Of a stretch of DNA of 53,427 nt, positions 43,146 to 51,623 are shown piece after piece. How positions within the stretch are numbered: position 1 is the first letter of the stretch; each line of letters starts with the position of its first letter. The notes beneath the pieces were generated by a model, which was not told the origin of the DNA, searched no databases, and worked only from the letters and a program-made list of their open reading frames with translations. Source of the DNA: CAYFVU01 sp964594775 (lineage in GTDB: Bacteria > Spirochaetota > Spirochaetia > DSM-16054 > Sediminispirochaetaceae); contig CAZQNO010000016.1 of assembly GCA_964594775.1 (NCBI GenBank), positions 1 to 53,427 on the forward strand. The letters are read 5' to 3'. Position numbers and translations under genes: made by a program.

Positions 43146-44417
43146 ATGAACGGACAAACGAGTACACTGCCGAAGGGCTTTTATGCTTCCGGTTTTTCCG
43201 GAAAAGTGAAAAAATCCGGTAAAGACATGGCGCTTATCTACAGTGAGCGGCCCGCCGCCGCGGCGGGAGTCTTTACTCGAAACATCGTTCGGGCCGACTG
43301 CGTATCCCGTAACGAGAGCCTTATTACAAAGGGCGGGACCTTTCGCGGCATACTGGTCAACAGCGGAAACGCCAACGCCTGTACGGGAGCGCAGGGCCGC
43401 AAAGACTCCCGGACCCTTGCCGAAGGGGCCGCCGAACTTCTTTCCGAACGTTTTGCCGGCAGCGGCCCCGGCGGCAGCGGCCCCGGCGGGGGCGGGGCGG
43501 CGGAAGTGAAGGCGGAGGAACTACTGCTCGCATCAACCGGAGTCATTGGCGTGCCTCTTCCCGTCGACAGGATGATGCAGTCTCTCTCGACTCCCGGCAT
43601 AAAGCCTCATGCCGACGGGCTTGAGGATGCGGCCGAAGCCATCATGACCACCGACACCTTCCCAAAAATCGCCGCTGCCGATTTCACCATCGACGGAAAG
43701 TCCGTCCGCCTCAGCGGCATCGCAAAGGGATCGGGGATGATTCATCCCGACATGGCGACGATGCTCTCCTTCGTGCTGACCGATGCCGATATTGACCGGC
43801 AAACCTTGGCCGAGGCGCTGCGTCAAAGCGCAAATAAGAGCTTCAATATGATCAGTGTCGACGGAGACACCTCCACTAACGACATGTGCATAATCCTTGC
43901 TAACGGTGCCTCTAAAGCCGCCCGCATAGATTCCCTCGAGACCGAGGCCGGTTCTGCCTTTCTGGCGGCATTGGAAGGGCTTACCCGCCGTCTGGCGGTT
44001 CTGATAGCCCGAGACGGCGAGGGTGCCACGAAGCTGCTGGAGATAAGGGTCCGCGGTGCAGAAAGCGAGGAATCGGCGAGACGCATCGTGCGTTCGGTGA
44101 GTTCGTCCACCCTCGTCAAGACCGCCTTCTTCGGCGAAGACGCCAACTGGGGCAGAGTCCTCGCCGCCATGGGGTATTCAGGGGCCTCTTTCGACCCGGA
44201 AGAGGTTGACATCGCCTTCAGCTCCGATTTCGGCGATATTGCGCTGATGAAAAACGGGACACCCGTATTATTCGATGAAAAGGAGGCGGCAAATATCCTC
44301 TCCGCCGAGGATATCTACCTCGACATCCAAACCGGCGGGGGCCCCGCAGAGGCGGTTGGATGGGGATGCGACCTGAGTTACGACTACGTCAAAATCAACG
44401 GCGATTACCGCACATGA
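43146..44417 (+). CDS. argJ: Bifunctional ornithine/glutamate N-acetyltransferase ArgJ
   Basis: Recycles the acetyl group from acetylornithine to glutamate, making the pathway cyclic. The self-cleavage site is in HPDMATML, with Thr205 as the new N-terminal nucleophile of the beta chain. KGSGMI precedes it. GAGA at ATG 43146 is a good site (GGAGAAAG). An added Gly/Ser/Pro loop (about 104-118) is encoded by an exact 15-bp tandem duplication. The end DYVKINGDYRT is typical. Confidence 0.96.
   Translation: MNGQTSTLPKGFYASGFSGKVKKSGKDMALIYSERPAAAAGVFTRNIVRADCVSRNESLITKGGTFRGILVNSGNANACTGAQGRKDSRTLAEGAAELLSERFAGSGPGGSGPGGGGAAEVKAEELLLASTGVIGVPLPVDRMMQSLSTPGIKPHADGLEDAAEAIMTTDTFPKIAAADFTIDGKSVRLSGIAKGSGMIHPDMATMLSFVLTDADIDRQTLAEALRQSANKSFNMISVDGDTSTNDMCIILANGASKAARIDSLETEAGSAFLAALEGLTRRLAVLIARDGEGATKLLEIRVRGAESEESARRIVRSVSSSTLVKTAFFGEDANWGRVLAAMGYSGASFDPEEVDIAFSSDFGDIALMKNGTPVLFDEKEAANILSAEDIYLDIQTGGGPAEAVGWGCDLSYDYVKINGDYRT
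43458..43487 (+). repeat. 15-bp tandem duplication inside argJ
   Basis: Two exact copies of GGCAGCGGCCCCGGC lie head to tail and encode GSGPG twice. A run of G/C follows. It adds a flexible loop on the alpha chain and looks like recent slippage that keeps frame. Confidence 0.9.
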
Positions 44418-44459
44418 ACACCACATACGTAGTATCCGCCGGATAAAAGGAGCCGAAAG

Positions 44460-45332
44460 GTGAATACCGTAACGGAGAAAGCCCGCATTCTGCGGGAAGC
44501 CCTCCCCTACATGAGAAAATTCTCCGGAAGCACCGTGGTGATCAAGTACGGCGGGAGCGCCATGCAGGACCCTGAGCTCCTGGAAAAGACCACCGGAGAC
44601 ATCGCCCTTCTTCATTATGTCGGAATAAAACCGGTGATCGTCCACGGAGGAGGCCCCGCGATAAGCGAGATGCTCGAGCGCTTGGGAATTGAATCCCGCT
44701 TCCACAACGGCCTTCGTGTAACCGACGAGGCTACGATGGAGGTTACTGAGATGGTCCTCTCGGGCAAAGTGAATAAACGGATGGTACGGGAACTCAGCCT
44801 CCACGGATTAGACGCTGTGGGAATAAGCGGCGAGGACGGCGGCCTTTTCTCCGTACAGGCCAGGGGGACCAATTCGAACAGCCCCAGTCCGGAACTCGGC
44901 TACGTGGGAGAAATCCGCTCGGTAAATACAAAGCTGCTACAGGTACTCATAGACGCAGGTTGTCTCCCGGTCCTTGGTCCCGTCTCTATGGCCGCAGACG
45001 GGACCACCTTCAACATTAATGCCGACGATGCGGCGGTCGCCGTTGCCGCGGCCTTGAAGGCGGAAAAATTGGTCTATCTCTCGGACGTCCCCGGCGTATT
45101 GAAAGACAAGGATGATCCCGATAGTCTCATCGCCTCTCTCTTTACGACGGAGGCCGAAGAGCTCATACAAACGGGTACTGTAAGCGGGGGCATGATCCCC
45201 AAGGTGGAGTGTGCCCTTCAGGCCGTATCCGCCGGAGTCGGATCGGTACATATTCTCGACGGACGCATGCCCCATGCCCTTCTTCTCGAGGTATTTACCG
45301 AAGAGGGAGTGGGTACCCTCATTCACCAGTAA
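44460..45332 (+). CDS. argB: N-acetylglutamate kinase
   Basis: Phosphorylates N-acetylglutamate. VIKYGGSAM and VIVHGGGPAIS are the amino acid kinase loops; FNINADDAA binds substrate. The start is GTG 44460 with AAAAGGAG upstream. The N-terminal extension of the arginine-inhibited class (helix before residue 20) is present, so feedback inhibition by arginine is likely, by family rule. At 290 aa it is typical. Confidence 0.96.
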   Translation: MNTVTEKARILREALPYMRKFSGSTVVIKYGGSAMQDPELLEKTTGDIALLHYVGIKPVIVHGGGPAISEMLERLGIESRFHNGLRVTDEATMEVTEMVLSGKVNKRMVRELSLHGLDAVGISGEDGGLFSVQARGTNSNSPSPELGYVGEIRSVNTKLLQVLIDAGCLPVLGPVSMAADGTTFNINADDAAVAVAAALKAEKLVYLSDVPGVLKDKDDPDSLIASLFTTEAEELIQTGTVSGGMIPKVECALQAVSAGVGSVHILDGRMPHALLLEVFTEEGVGTLIHQ

Positions 45333-45342
45333 AGGAGCTATC

Positions 45343-46518
45343 ATGAAAACACTAGAAGAGTACGCCCGGCGCTCCGGCGAAGTTCTGATGCACACCTACT
45401 GCAGGCTGCCGATCGCCTTCGACCACGGGGAGGGAGTCTACCTCTACGACACCGAAGGAAAGGCCTACCTCGACTTTCTTGCCGGTATTGCCGTAAACGC
45501 CCTCGGTTACGGTCATCCCGCGCTTATAGAGGCCATGGAAGGGCAGATGCACAAGCTGTGGCACTGTTCGAACTACTTCGAGATCCCGTCTCAGATCGCC
45601 CTGGCGGAGAAGCTCCTAAGCTGCAGCGACTTCGATAAGGGTTTTTTCTGCAACAGCGGGACGGAGGCCAACGAGGCGGCAGTGAAATTGGCGCGAAAGT
45701 GGGGAGGGCTTCACGGCGGCGGTACGAAGCTGCTGGCCATGGAAAAATCCTTTCACGGTCGCAGCATCGGCTCCCTCTCCCTGACGGGACAGGAAAAGTA
45801 TCAAAAGAGTTTTCGTCCCCTCATGGGAAACGTGGAATTCGTCCCCTTCAACGACATCTCAGCCCTTGAAAAGGCCATGAACGAAGAGGTATGCGGCCTC
45901 TTCATCGAACCCCTCCAGGGAGAAGGAGGCATACACCCGGCGGAGCAGGAATTCCTCAGGGCCGCACGGCGGCTCTGCGACCGGGACAAAGCGTTGCTGA
46001 TATTCGACGAGGTCCAGTGCGGACTCGGCCGAACGGGAAAGCTCTTTGCCTACTCCTGTTTTGGGGTGCTACCCGATGTCGTTACTCTGGCCAAGGCCCT
46101 TGGCGGCGGTTTTCCCATCGGAGCGGTCCTTGCGCGGGAGAATGCCGCCGTTTTCGAACCGGGAGACCATGCGGCGACCTTCGGCGGTAATCCCCTGGCC
46201 ACGGCGGTGGGACTCGCCGTAATTACCGAGCTCACCGAACGGGGACTTGTAGAGCGAGCCGAAAAAACGGCGGGGTATCTTTCTGAGAAACTCTCACGGC
46301 TCGCCGAAGAAAAAGCCCTTATCAAAGAGGTTCGCGGCATCGGACTGATGTTGGGGATCGATTTACACGAAGCAGCAGGCCCTTACGTGGACAGTTGTCG
46401 GGAAGAAGGACTGATCGTGGGAAAGGCCGGTGATACCGTCCTGCGTCTCGTCCCTCCACTCGTTATCGGGAAAAATGATGTGGATGCGGCGATAGATATC
46501 CTAGGCCGCATCTTGTAG
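45343..46518 (+). CDS. argD: Acetylornithine aminotransferase
   Basis: A class III PLP aminotransferase of 391 aa. The PLP lysine is in TLAKALGGGFP; NSGTEANEAAVKLAR and IFDEVQCGLGRTG are family motifs. AAAGGAG lies just before ATG 45343. It ends the four-gene set. With ArgJ present no argE-type deacetylase is needed. Genes for ornithine to arginine are not in the window. Confidence 0.95.
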   Translation: MKTLEEYARRSGEVLMHTYCRLPIAFDHGEGVYLYDTEGKAYLDFLAGIAVNALGYGHPALIEAMEGQMHKLWHCSNYFEIPSQIALAEKLLSCSDFDKGFFCNSGTEANEAAVKLARKWGGLHGGGTKLLAMEKSFHGRSIGSLSLTGQEKYQKSFRPLMGNVEFVPFNDISALEKAMNEEVCGLFIEPLQGEGGIHPAEQEFLRAARRLCDRDKALLIFDEVQCGLGRTGKLFAYSCFGVLPDVVTLAKALGGGFPIGAVLARENAAVFEPGDHAATFGGNPLATAVGLAVITELTERGLVERAEKTAGYLSEKLSRLAEEKALIKEVRGIGLMLGIDLHEAAGPYVDSCREEGLIVGKAGDTVLRLVPPLVIGKNDVDAAIDILGRIL

Positions 46519-46532
46519 GGGCCCGCGTACAG

Positions 46533-46588
46533 AAAAAAAATCCGCCGGAGCAATTCTACGCAGACACTACGGAGAACAGTTCGGCGGA
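46533..46588 (-). terminator. Intrinsic terminator of the 56-aa gene
   Basis: On the minus strand TCCGCCG (46588-46582) pairs with CGGCGGA (46547-46541), enclosing about 34 bases, part of which can pair again. Eight T residues follow at once. It lies between this gene and the convergent argD end. On the + strand the T-run is missing. Confidence 0.7.
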
Positions 46589-46610
46589 CCGAATAGACAA
46601 TATAGCCGGT

Positions 46611-46781
46611 TTACATAAGATCCTTTGGTTTCCGTGCGGTATTTCCCGTGGCTTCGCAGATCGCCAAATGGCGCATCTTGCCGTTCTTGAACACGGATTT
46701 CATCTTTATGGCCCCGCCCCAGCGGCTTACGAGCTGTTGAGCCCCATCACGGCGGGCATTTTTAGAGACATTGGCAGCCAT
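46611..46781 (-). CDS. Small basic protein, 56 aa, unknown function
   Basis: A 56-codon gene that length filters miss. It begins MAANVSKNARRDGAQQLVSR and ends TGNTARKPKDLM. It has a textbook ribosome binding site (GAGGAGGG, 7-8 bases from ATG), its own promoter and its own terminator, which is rare support for so short a gene. About one residue in five is Arg or Lys, with one Cys. I see no membrane segment and no known motif. Nucleic-acid or ribosome binding is a guess from charge. Confidence 0.75.
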   Translation of the reverse strand: MAANVSKNARRDGAQQLVSRWGGAIKMKSVFKNGKMRHLAICEATGNTARKPKDLM

Positions 46782-46813
46782 TGGCTTCCCTCCTCAGAAA
46801 ATTATTCGACCAG

Positions 46814-46843
46814 AATATACTACAGCCTGCGGCGGCTCGTCAA
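46814..46843 (-). promoter_or_regulatory. Promoter of the 56-aa gene
   Basis: TTGACG (46843-46838), an 18-bp spacer and TATATT (46819-46814) on the minus strand. It gives a leader of about 25 nt that includes the ribosome binding site. Confidence 0.55.
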
Positions 46844-46859
46844 TCGTTTCGCAAACCTA

Positions 46860-46888
46860 TTGCGGAATTTATTCTCTCCAGCTACACT
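46860..46888 (+). promoter_or_regulatory. yidD promoter, near-leaderless arrangement
   Basis: TTGCGG at 46860-46865, a 17-bp spacer and TACACT at 46883-46888. ATG 46899 follows ten bases later with no ribosome binding site, so the leader would be only three or four bases. Confidence 0.5.
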
Positions 46889-46898
46889 TTTCCCCGAT

Positions 46899-47207
46899 AT
46901 GCCTGTTCACCCAATGATTCTCCTCTTTCGCCGCATTTTTACCCTGCCGATTCTTCTCTACAAGCATCTCATCAGCCCTCTTCTCCCCGGCGCCTGCATC
47001 TACACCCCCACCTGCAGCAGCTACTTCATAGAATCGCTGATGCGTCACGGCCTTATCAAGGGTTTCATCCTCGGCTGCAGCCGGATCTTTCGCTGCGCCG
47101 GAGGACTCTTTACCGGAGGTGATGATCCGGTACCGCAGAAATTCAGTTTTCGTAAAATTGGAGAAAACTACCGTGCATTCTGGGCAAGGGGGAAGAGAAA
47201 GAAATAA
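46899..47207 (+). CDS. yidD: Membrane protein insertion efficiency factor YidD
   Basis: A 102-aa member of the YidD family. ISPLLPGACIYTPTCSSYFIESL carries the Pro-Thr-Cys-Ser signature; the end RIFRCAGGLFTGGDDPVP is family-typical. It helps YidC insert inner membrane proteins. ATG 46899 is preferred from promoter spacing, though ATG 46914 gives a more usual N terminus. The usual neighbours rnpA, rpmH and yidC are absent, so it is detached from the origin-linked cluster. Confidence 0.88.
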   Translation: MPVHPMILLFRRIFTLPILLYKHLISPLLPGACIYTPTCSSYFIESLMRHGLIKGFILGCSRIFRCAGGLFTGGDDPVPQKFSFRKIGENYRAFWARGKRKK

Positions 47208-47258
47208 GAACTACGCTTCTCTGCCCGGGCCGCTCACTACGCAGGTCCAGCCGAAATC

Positions 47259-47867
47259 TCAGCTTATTTCCTTCATGAAGGCGGTGAGGACCTGAAGTGC
47301 CTTCTCATTGAAGCCCCCTTCGGGAACGATGAGGTCTGCATAGAGCTTCGTCGGTTCGATGAATTGGTAGTGTCCCGGCCGAACGATCTCGAGGTACTGC
47401 TGAATCACCGACTCGACGGTTCTTCCCCGTTCCTTTACGTCCCGCTGAAGACGCCGAATAAAGCGGATGTCGTTCGGGGTATCCACGTAGAGCTTGAGAT
47501 CGATGAGGCTCCGTATGTCCGGATCGGTAAATACCATTATTCCCTCAAAAATCACCAGCTTTTTTGCTTCCACTCTCACCGTTTCTTCTTTGCGCCGGTG
47601 CCGGACGAAGTCGTACTGGGGCATCTCAACGGCGAGGCCCCGCTTGAGCTGAGAGAGATGCGCATAGAGAAGACTGTTATCGAATGCCTCGGGATGATCG
47701 AAGTTGAAGGCGGTAATGTTGGTGTTGTTGATATACTCGGCGGACTTGTAGTAGTTGTCTTGGGGTATGAATACGAAGTCGGGTACTATCTCGGATATCC
47801 TTTGGACTATCGTCGTCTTGCCCGAACCCGAGCCGCCGGTGATGCCGATCAGTTTTACCTGATCCAC
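47259..47867 (-). CDS. udk: Uridine kinase
   Basis: Phosphorylates uridine and cytidine in pyrimidine salvage. The P-loop is GGSGSGKTT (about residue 11), FNFDHPEAFD binds substrate, and EGIMVFTDPDIRSLIDLK is the expected central strand (landmarks EGIM, DLKLYVD). GTG 47867 is eight bases from AGGAGG and is preferred over TTG 47873, which is too close. At about 202 aa it is normal. It follows the LysM protein gene. Confidence 0.93.
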   Translation of the reverse strand: MDQVKLIGITGGSGSGKTTIVQRISEIVPDFVFIPQDNYYKSAEYINNTNITAFNFDHPEAFDNSLLYAHLSQLKRGLAVEMPQYDFVRHRRKEETVRVEAKKLVIFEGIMVFTDPDIRSLIDLKLYVDTPNDIRFIRRLQRDVKERGRTVESVIQQYLEIVRPGHYQFIEPTKLYADLIVPEGGFNEKALQVLTAFMKEIS

Positions 47868-47880
47868 AATCAAGCCCTCC

Positions 47881-48720
47881 TCAGCCCCGAGGGGCTTTCT
47901 CGGGATCTACCGGCTTCCCGTTCTTGTAGACGAAAAAGAAAACCTTTGCGTTGCGCTCTATAGGGTTGATTCCCAAGCTTCCGATAACGGTCCCGGCGCT
48001 CACGCTGTCTCCAACCGCAACGAAGGTCTCGGCATTCCCCCCATAGGCAAAGATGTGGCCGTCTCCGTGCTCAACCATTACCAGCTCCCCATAGCCGCGA
48101 TACGGCGCCACCCAGACGACCTTGCCGGAAGAGACGGCGATGACTCTGTCGCCCTCCTCCCCCTCGATCTGGGTGCCTTTCAGTTTGCCGGTGAGTTTTT
48201 TTCGTTTCCCCGAATGGGGCCAAAGCAGTGAGGGGTCCGAATCCTCCTGCGCAAGCTTCTCGTAGCGGACCTCCTGAACGGTTCTGTCCATTTCATCTTC
48301 CTTCCCGTTTGCAGCGGAGGCCGTTCTTTCGAGTACTCTCTGCGGCTCCGATATGTTTTCGGGCGAAGAGGGAATCCGCAGCACCTGATCAACCTTGATC
48401 GGCTTGTTCTCGTCGATTCCGTTGTACTCGCAGAGTTCGGCGACCGTGATACCATAGGTCTTCGAAATGCCGTAGAGGGTATCTCCCCTTTTAACTACGT
48501 GAGTTTGAGGAATAACGATGCGGATCCCGCTGCGGAGATTCCGCGGATTGAGGATTCCGTTGAGTTCAAGGAGCTGCTGAACCGATACGTGGTATTCCCG
48601 TCCGATGCTGTAGAGGGTATCGCCCTTTTCCACCGTCACGGTAATAGGCGTCGAAGAGACCGAGGCGGCTCCTAGCGTAAATAGGATGAGCGTAGTGAAG
48701 GCTCTTTTCCTCATCTTCAT
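47881..48720 (-). CDS. LysM and degenerate LytM (M23-like) protein
   Basis: A signal peptide (FTTLILFTLGAASVSS) is followed by two LysM modules (VEKGDTLYSIGREYHVS and VKRGDTLYGISKTYGIT) that bind peptidoglycan, a linker, and an M23/LytM-type fold from about residue 175. The metal ligands of active M23 peptidases are missing: the HxxxD segment reads KLKGTQIEG and the HxH segment reads KVFFFV. It is therefore probably an activator of cell-wall amidases, as EnvC and NlpD are. ATG 48720 is preferred. It shares a unit with udk and the large gene upstream. Confidence 0.88.
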   Translation of the reverse strand: MKMRKRAFTTLILFTLGAASVSSTPITVTVEKGDTLYSIGREYHVSVQQLLELNGILNPRNLRSGIRIVIPQTHVVKRGDTLYGISKTYGITVAELCEYNGIDENKPIKVDQVLRIPSSPENISEPQRVLERTASAANGKEDEMDRTVQEVRYEKLAQEDSDPSLLWPHSGKRKKLTGKLKGTQIEGEEGDRVIAVSSGKVVWVAPYRGYGELVMVEHGDGHIFAYGGNAETFVAVGDSVSAGTVIGSLGINPIERNAKVFFFVYKNGKPVDPEKAPRG

Positions 48721-48762
48721 CTCTGTCTTATCTTCGGCCCGAGCAGGCATAAACTAAAGAAC

Positions 48763-50568
48763 CTAAAGGAAATGGTCGCGGATATCCTGATACACATCGG
48801 CCGTTGCCAGCCTTTCGATTGTTTCTATAATCCCTTCCATGTCGTGCTGTACCTGGTTTTCTCGCCGCAGCACATTCAAGACGTTCCGGTCGTTGAAAAA
48901 GAAACCGAAAAGATAGGATACACTCACCAGCAGAGAGAAAATGTCTCCAATGCTGCGTCCCTCAACGTACGTGCCGGAGTTTTCGAGAAGGTTCCCGCTG
49001 GGGAAGGGGGTCTTTTGATAATCAGAGACGCCAAGTCCTATCTTTTGGAAGTTCTCGGCCCTCACTATCCGGTCGAAGGGGCCGGAATGAAGAAGAGGGA
49101 TTATGCGGGAGGCAATGCTGCGCAGAGAAGCAACCGTTTCGCCGATGAGGCTCACCGCTTCTGCCTCCGATTCTATCGCCTGCGCGTGCTTTATCGTTAT
49201 CTCCATGTAACGTTTCTGAGAAAACACGGGCAGTTGGAAATTCAAATCCTCGCACTTTGATGAAATCATCTGCAGTTTTCCCAGATCCTTTCTGAAGGGG
49301 TCTCCCTCGAATAGAATAACGCTGCCGATACCGGAGATGCGTACACGGCAGCAGAGCAGGTCCTCGAAGACCTCCAGAAAGGCTCGGGTAAAATGTCCGA
49401 GAAAATTCAACAATTTGTCCTTCTCCTTCTCGAATGAAACCTTTTTCGAAGGAACGCCCGATTCATAGAGACTGCGGAGAGGCTCAATATCGACATTTCC
49501 ATTTTCGTCTCTCTGCATGAAGGCCCTCACCTTGAGGATCTCCTTCCTCTCCTTTTCCAGGAGCTCGAGCTGGGTGATGAGCTTTGATATATGTTCGTCG
49601 ATTTTCTCCGCCGTCTCCTCTTCACAGTCGAACTCCCGCGTGCCGATAAGCTCTCCGTGCCCTTCTATAAGGAGCGCATCCTGAGTGATGTAGCGTCGAT
49701 AACGCATCATATTCACCGCAAGCAGAACGTTGTACAGCGAAGGGCGCAGCTCGTTTTTCGCCATGAGTTTCTTGATCATTCCGGGAAGAAGCTCAAGATT
49801 TCGGATGTTTCGCCGGTTTTTTTCCAAGAGCAGATCTATGGACGTGCGGATTTGATCGAAATACTCTTTGCGGTAGTGGAGAAGCCAGAAAAGATGCTCC
49901 GTCTGCTTGAGTCTTTCCGAAACCTTCGGATCGTTGAAATTGAGGGAGGTGAATTCGGTGGATTCGATGGAGTTGCACAGTTCGGTAAGGAGAACGAGCA
50001 GATTGTACTCTTTCTTGTGAAGAAAGAGCCAGCTGTTGCCCATGAGCTGATTGAGGATAACGGCCACTTCCTTGGCCACCGGCTTGAGCTGTATCTCCAA
50101 TGCGCTGCGCATCTCCCTGTCCGCCTTTATACCCGGAGGGAAAATGGTCGAGACCATGGTTCTTGTGGAAAAACCGAACTCCTTGATCTTCCCGTAGTGA
50201 CGAAAGAGAAAGGAGAAATAGCCGGGTCTTTGGAAGTGGTGCTTCAATGTGTAGGAACTTCGCGAACGTTTTTTGCCTCTTCGTTTCTTCTCTTTCGGCG
50301 GGACGGTCCCGAAATAGCGTTCGACCCGCTCACCCCTATCTGCGCCGTTTTTGCCGTTTTGTCGTTTTTGCTCCTGTTCGACAACTCCTGTTTCGCTGTC
50401 AAGGCGTTTTATTTGCTCGACCTTCTCTTCGTCGGAGAGATCGCTCTCGAAGATCTTCTGGACCTGGGCGTTTTTCTGCGCCGACCTCTCCTTTCTCAGA
50501 AGAGTACCGAGCTCGATGAGGATGTCGGCCTCTCTGTTGATTTTTTCCGAGCTTTTGTTTTCGGGCAT
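48763..50568 (-). CDS. Large protein of unknown function, probably spirochaete-specific
   Basis: A 601-aa protein that I do not recognise. No signal peptide or membrane segment is evident near the start. The N-terminal 110 residues are charged and predicted helical or disordered (KKEKKRRGKKRSRSSY). The rest is alpha-helical with alternating hydrophobic blocks, for example LVSVSYLFGFFFNDRNVLNVLRR near residue 550. A good promoter and GGAGAAG site show that it is expressed on its own lead. Being upstream of the LysM/LytM gene suggests an envelope role, which is only inference. Confidence 0.8.
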   Translation of the reverse strand: MPENKSSEKINREADILIELGTLLRKERSAQKNAQVQKIFESDLSDEEKVEQIKRLDSETGVVEQEQKRQNGKNGADRGERVERYFGTVPPKEKKRRGKKRSRSSYTLKHHFQRPGYFSFLFRHYGKIKEFGFSTRTMVSTIFPPGIKADREMRSALEIQLKPVAKEVAVILNQLMGNSWLFLHKKEYNLLVLLTELCNSIESTEFTSLNFNDPKVSERLKQTEHLFWLLHYRKEYFDQIRTSIDLLLEKNRRNIRNLELLPGMIKKLMAKNELRPSLYNVLLAVNMMRYRRYITQDALLIEGHGELIGTREFDCEEETAEKIDEHISKLITQLELLEKERKEILKVRAFMQRDENGNVDIEPLRSLYESGVPSKKVSFEKEKDKLLNFLGHFTRAFLEVFEDLLCCRVRISGIGSVILFEGDPFRKDLGKLQMISSKCEDLNFQLPVFSQKRYMEITIKHAQAIESEAEAVSLIGETVASLRSIASRIIPLLHSGPFDRIVRAENFQKIGLGVSDYQKTPFPSGNLLENSGTYVEGRSIGDIFSLLVSVSYLFGFFFNDRNVLNVLRRENQVQHDMEGIIETIERLATADVYQDIRDHFL

Positions 50569-50595
50569 TTCTTCTCCACGGAGGTGCTACGCAGA

Positions 50596-50624
50596 ATCAT
50601 ATGAAACCTGATCACTCCAGTCAA
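50596..50624 (-). promoter_or_regulatory. Promoter of the 601-aa gene
   Basis: TTGACT (50624-50619), a 17-bp spacer and TATGAT (50601-50596), each one base from consensus. The leader is about 25 nt with a ribosome binding site. It is divergent from the leaderless promoter at 50647-50675. Confidence 0.65.
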
Positions 50625-50646
50625 GACATTTTAGAGATAAAAACAG

Positions 50647-50675
50647 TTCACTGATCCTTTTACTCTTCGTATATT
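50647..50675 (+). promoter_or_regulatory. Promoter at 50.65 kb, leaderless arrangement
   Basis: TTCACT at 50647-50652, a 17-bp spacer and TATATT at 50670-50675, then six bases to ATG 50682. No ribosome binding site is present. Confidence 0.55.
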
Positions 50676-50681
50676 AGTTTC

Positions 50682-51623
50682 ATGCGGCGGCTCTTCTTTC
50701 TGTTCATAGACGGGATAGGATTGGGCATTGATAATCTGGAAATAAATCCTCTGCTCGACCTCTTTTCCCCCCTTCTGGGGAAAAAGAGCTTTTCTCTCTC
50801 ATCGGTCCCGCTGAGGGGTGAAGATTTTGTTCTCCTGCCCATAGACGCCTGTCTGGGAGTGGAGGGACGCCCCCAGTCGGCCACCGGACAAACGACCTTT
50901 ATGACGGGTATTAACGCCCCGCAATTGCTCGGTTATCATATGCAGGCCTTCCCGAACGACAAACTCATCGCTCTTCTGCGGGAAGAGAACCTCTTTATTC
51001 CGTTAAAGTCAGCAGGTATTCCCGTTAGCTGTGCCAATCTGTACAGTCAAGATTTTCTTGACGAAAGAAAGGCCCGGCATAAGAACATGCTGCCCGTCTC
51101 GGCCCTCTCCATCGAAGCGGCGGGAATCCCCTATCGTTTTTTTGCAGATTACGCCGCCGGGAGGGCTCTTTTCGCCGACATTACCAATCGCTCCCTCCGA
51201 AAGCGGGGACTCATGCTTCCTTCGATCAGCCCCGCCGAGGGTGCCGAACGCATAGTGAACATCATGAATGACTACCGCTTTGTCTTTTTCGAATACTTTC
51301 TCACCGACAGCTTCGGCCACGGGAGAGACTACGAGGCCCTGAGTGAGGAGGTTAAGACCCTCAACGGATTTTTATCCCGCTTGAAGACCGCCGTGGACGA
51401 TCCGGAAGACGGAATCGACATCCTCATCACCAGCGATCACGGCAACGCCGAAGACAACCGCAGCGGCGATCACAGCAAAAACCCTGTGCCCTTTTTCCTG
51501 GCATCTCGAGATCAAGAGCTGCTCTCCTTTGCTGAGAGAAGCATCGAGGATTTGACGGACATCAAACCCTTTATCCTCTCCTTCTTCGGCCTCACAAATC
51601 GAGAAACACGCAGGAATCGCTGA
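50682..51623 (+). CDS. Alkaline-phosphatase-superfamily metalloenzyme
   Basis: A 313-aa protein with the metal motifs of the phosphopentomutase/cofactor-independent phosphoglyceromutase superfamily: FIDGIGLG near residue 10, the Thr/Ser nucleophile region SATGQTTFMTG near residue 66, and ITSDHGNAED near 250, followed by GDHSKNPVP. It is shorter than classical iPGM (about 510 aa) and lacks the inserted phosphotransferase domain, so a phosphatase or phosphodiesterase is more likely than mutase. The substrate is unknown. Its end overlaps the convergent PPP gene by 32 bp. Confidence 0.84.
   Translation: MRRLFFLFIDGIGLGIDNLEINPLLDLFSPLLGKKSFSLSSVPLRGEDFVLLPIDACLGVEGRPQSATGQTTFMTGINAPQLLGYHMQAFPNDKLIALLREENLFIPLKSAGIPVSCANLYSQDFLDERKARHKNMLPVSALSIEAAGIPYRFFADYAAGRALFADITNRSLRKRGLMLPSISPAEGAERIVNIMNDYRFVFFEYFLTDSFGHGRDYEALSEEVKTLNGFLSRLKTAVDDPEDGIDILITSDHGNAEDNRSGDHSKNPVPFFLASRDQELLSFAERSIEDLTDIKPFILSFFGLTNRETRRNR

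Noticed and set aside
49591..50604. A 337-codon + strand frame opposite the 601-aa gene
   Set aside because: The minus-strand gene has a good promoter, a ribosome binding site and normal codon use; the + frame lacks start signals.
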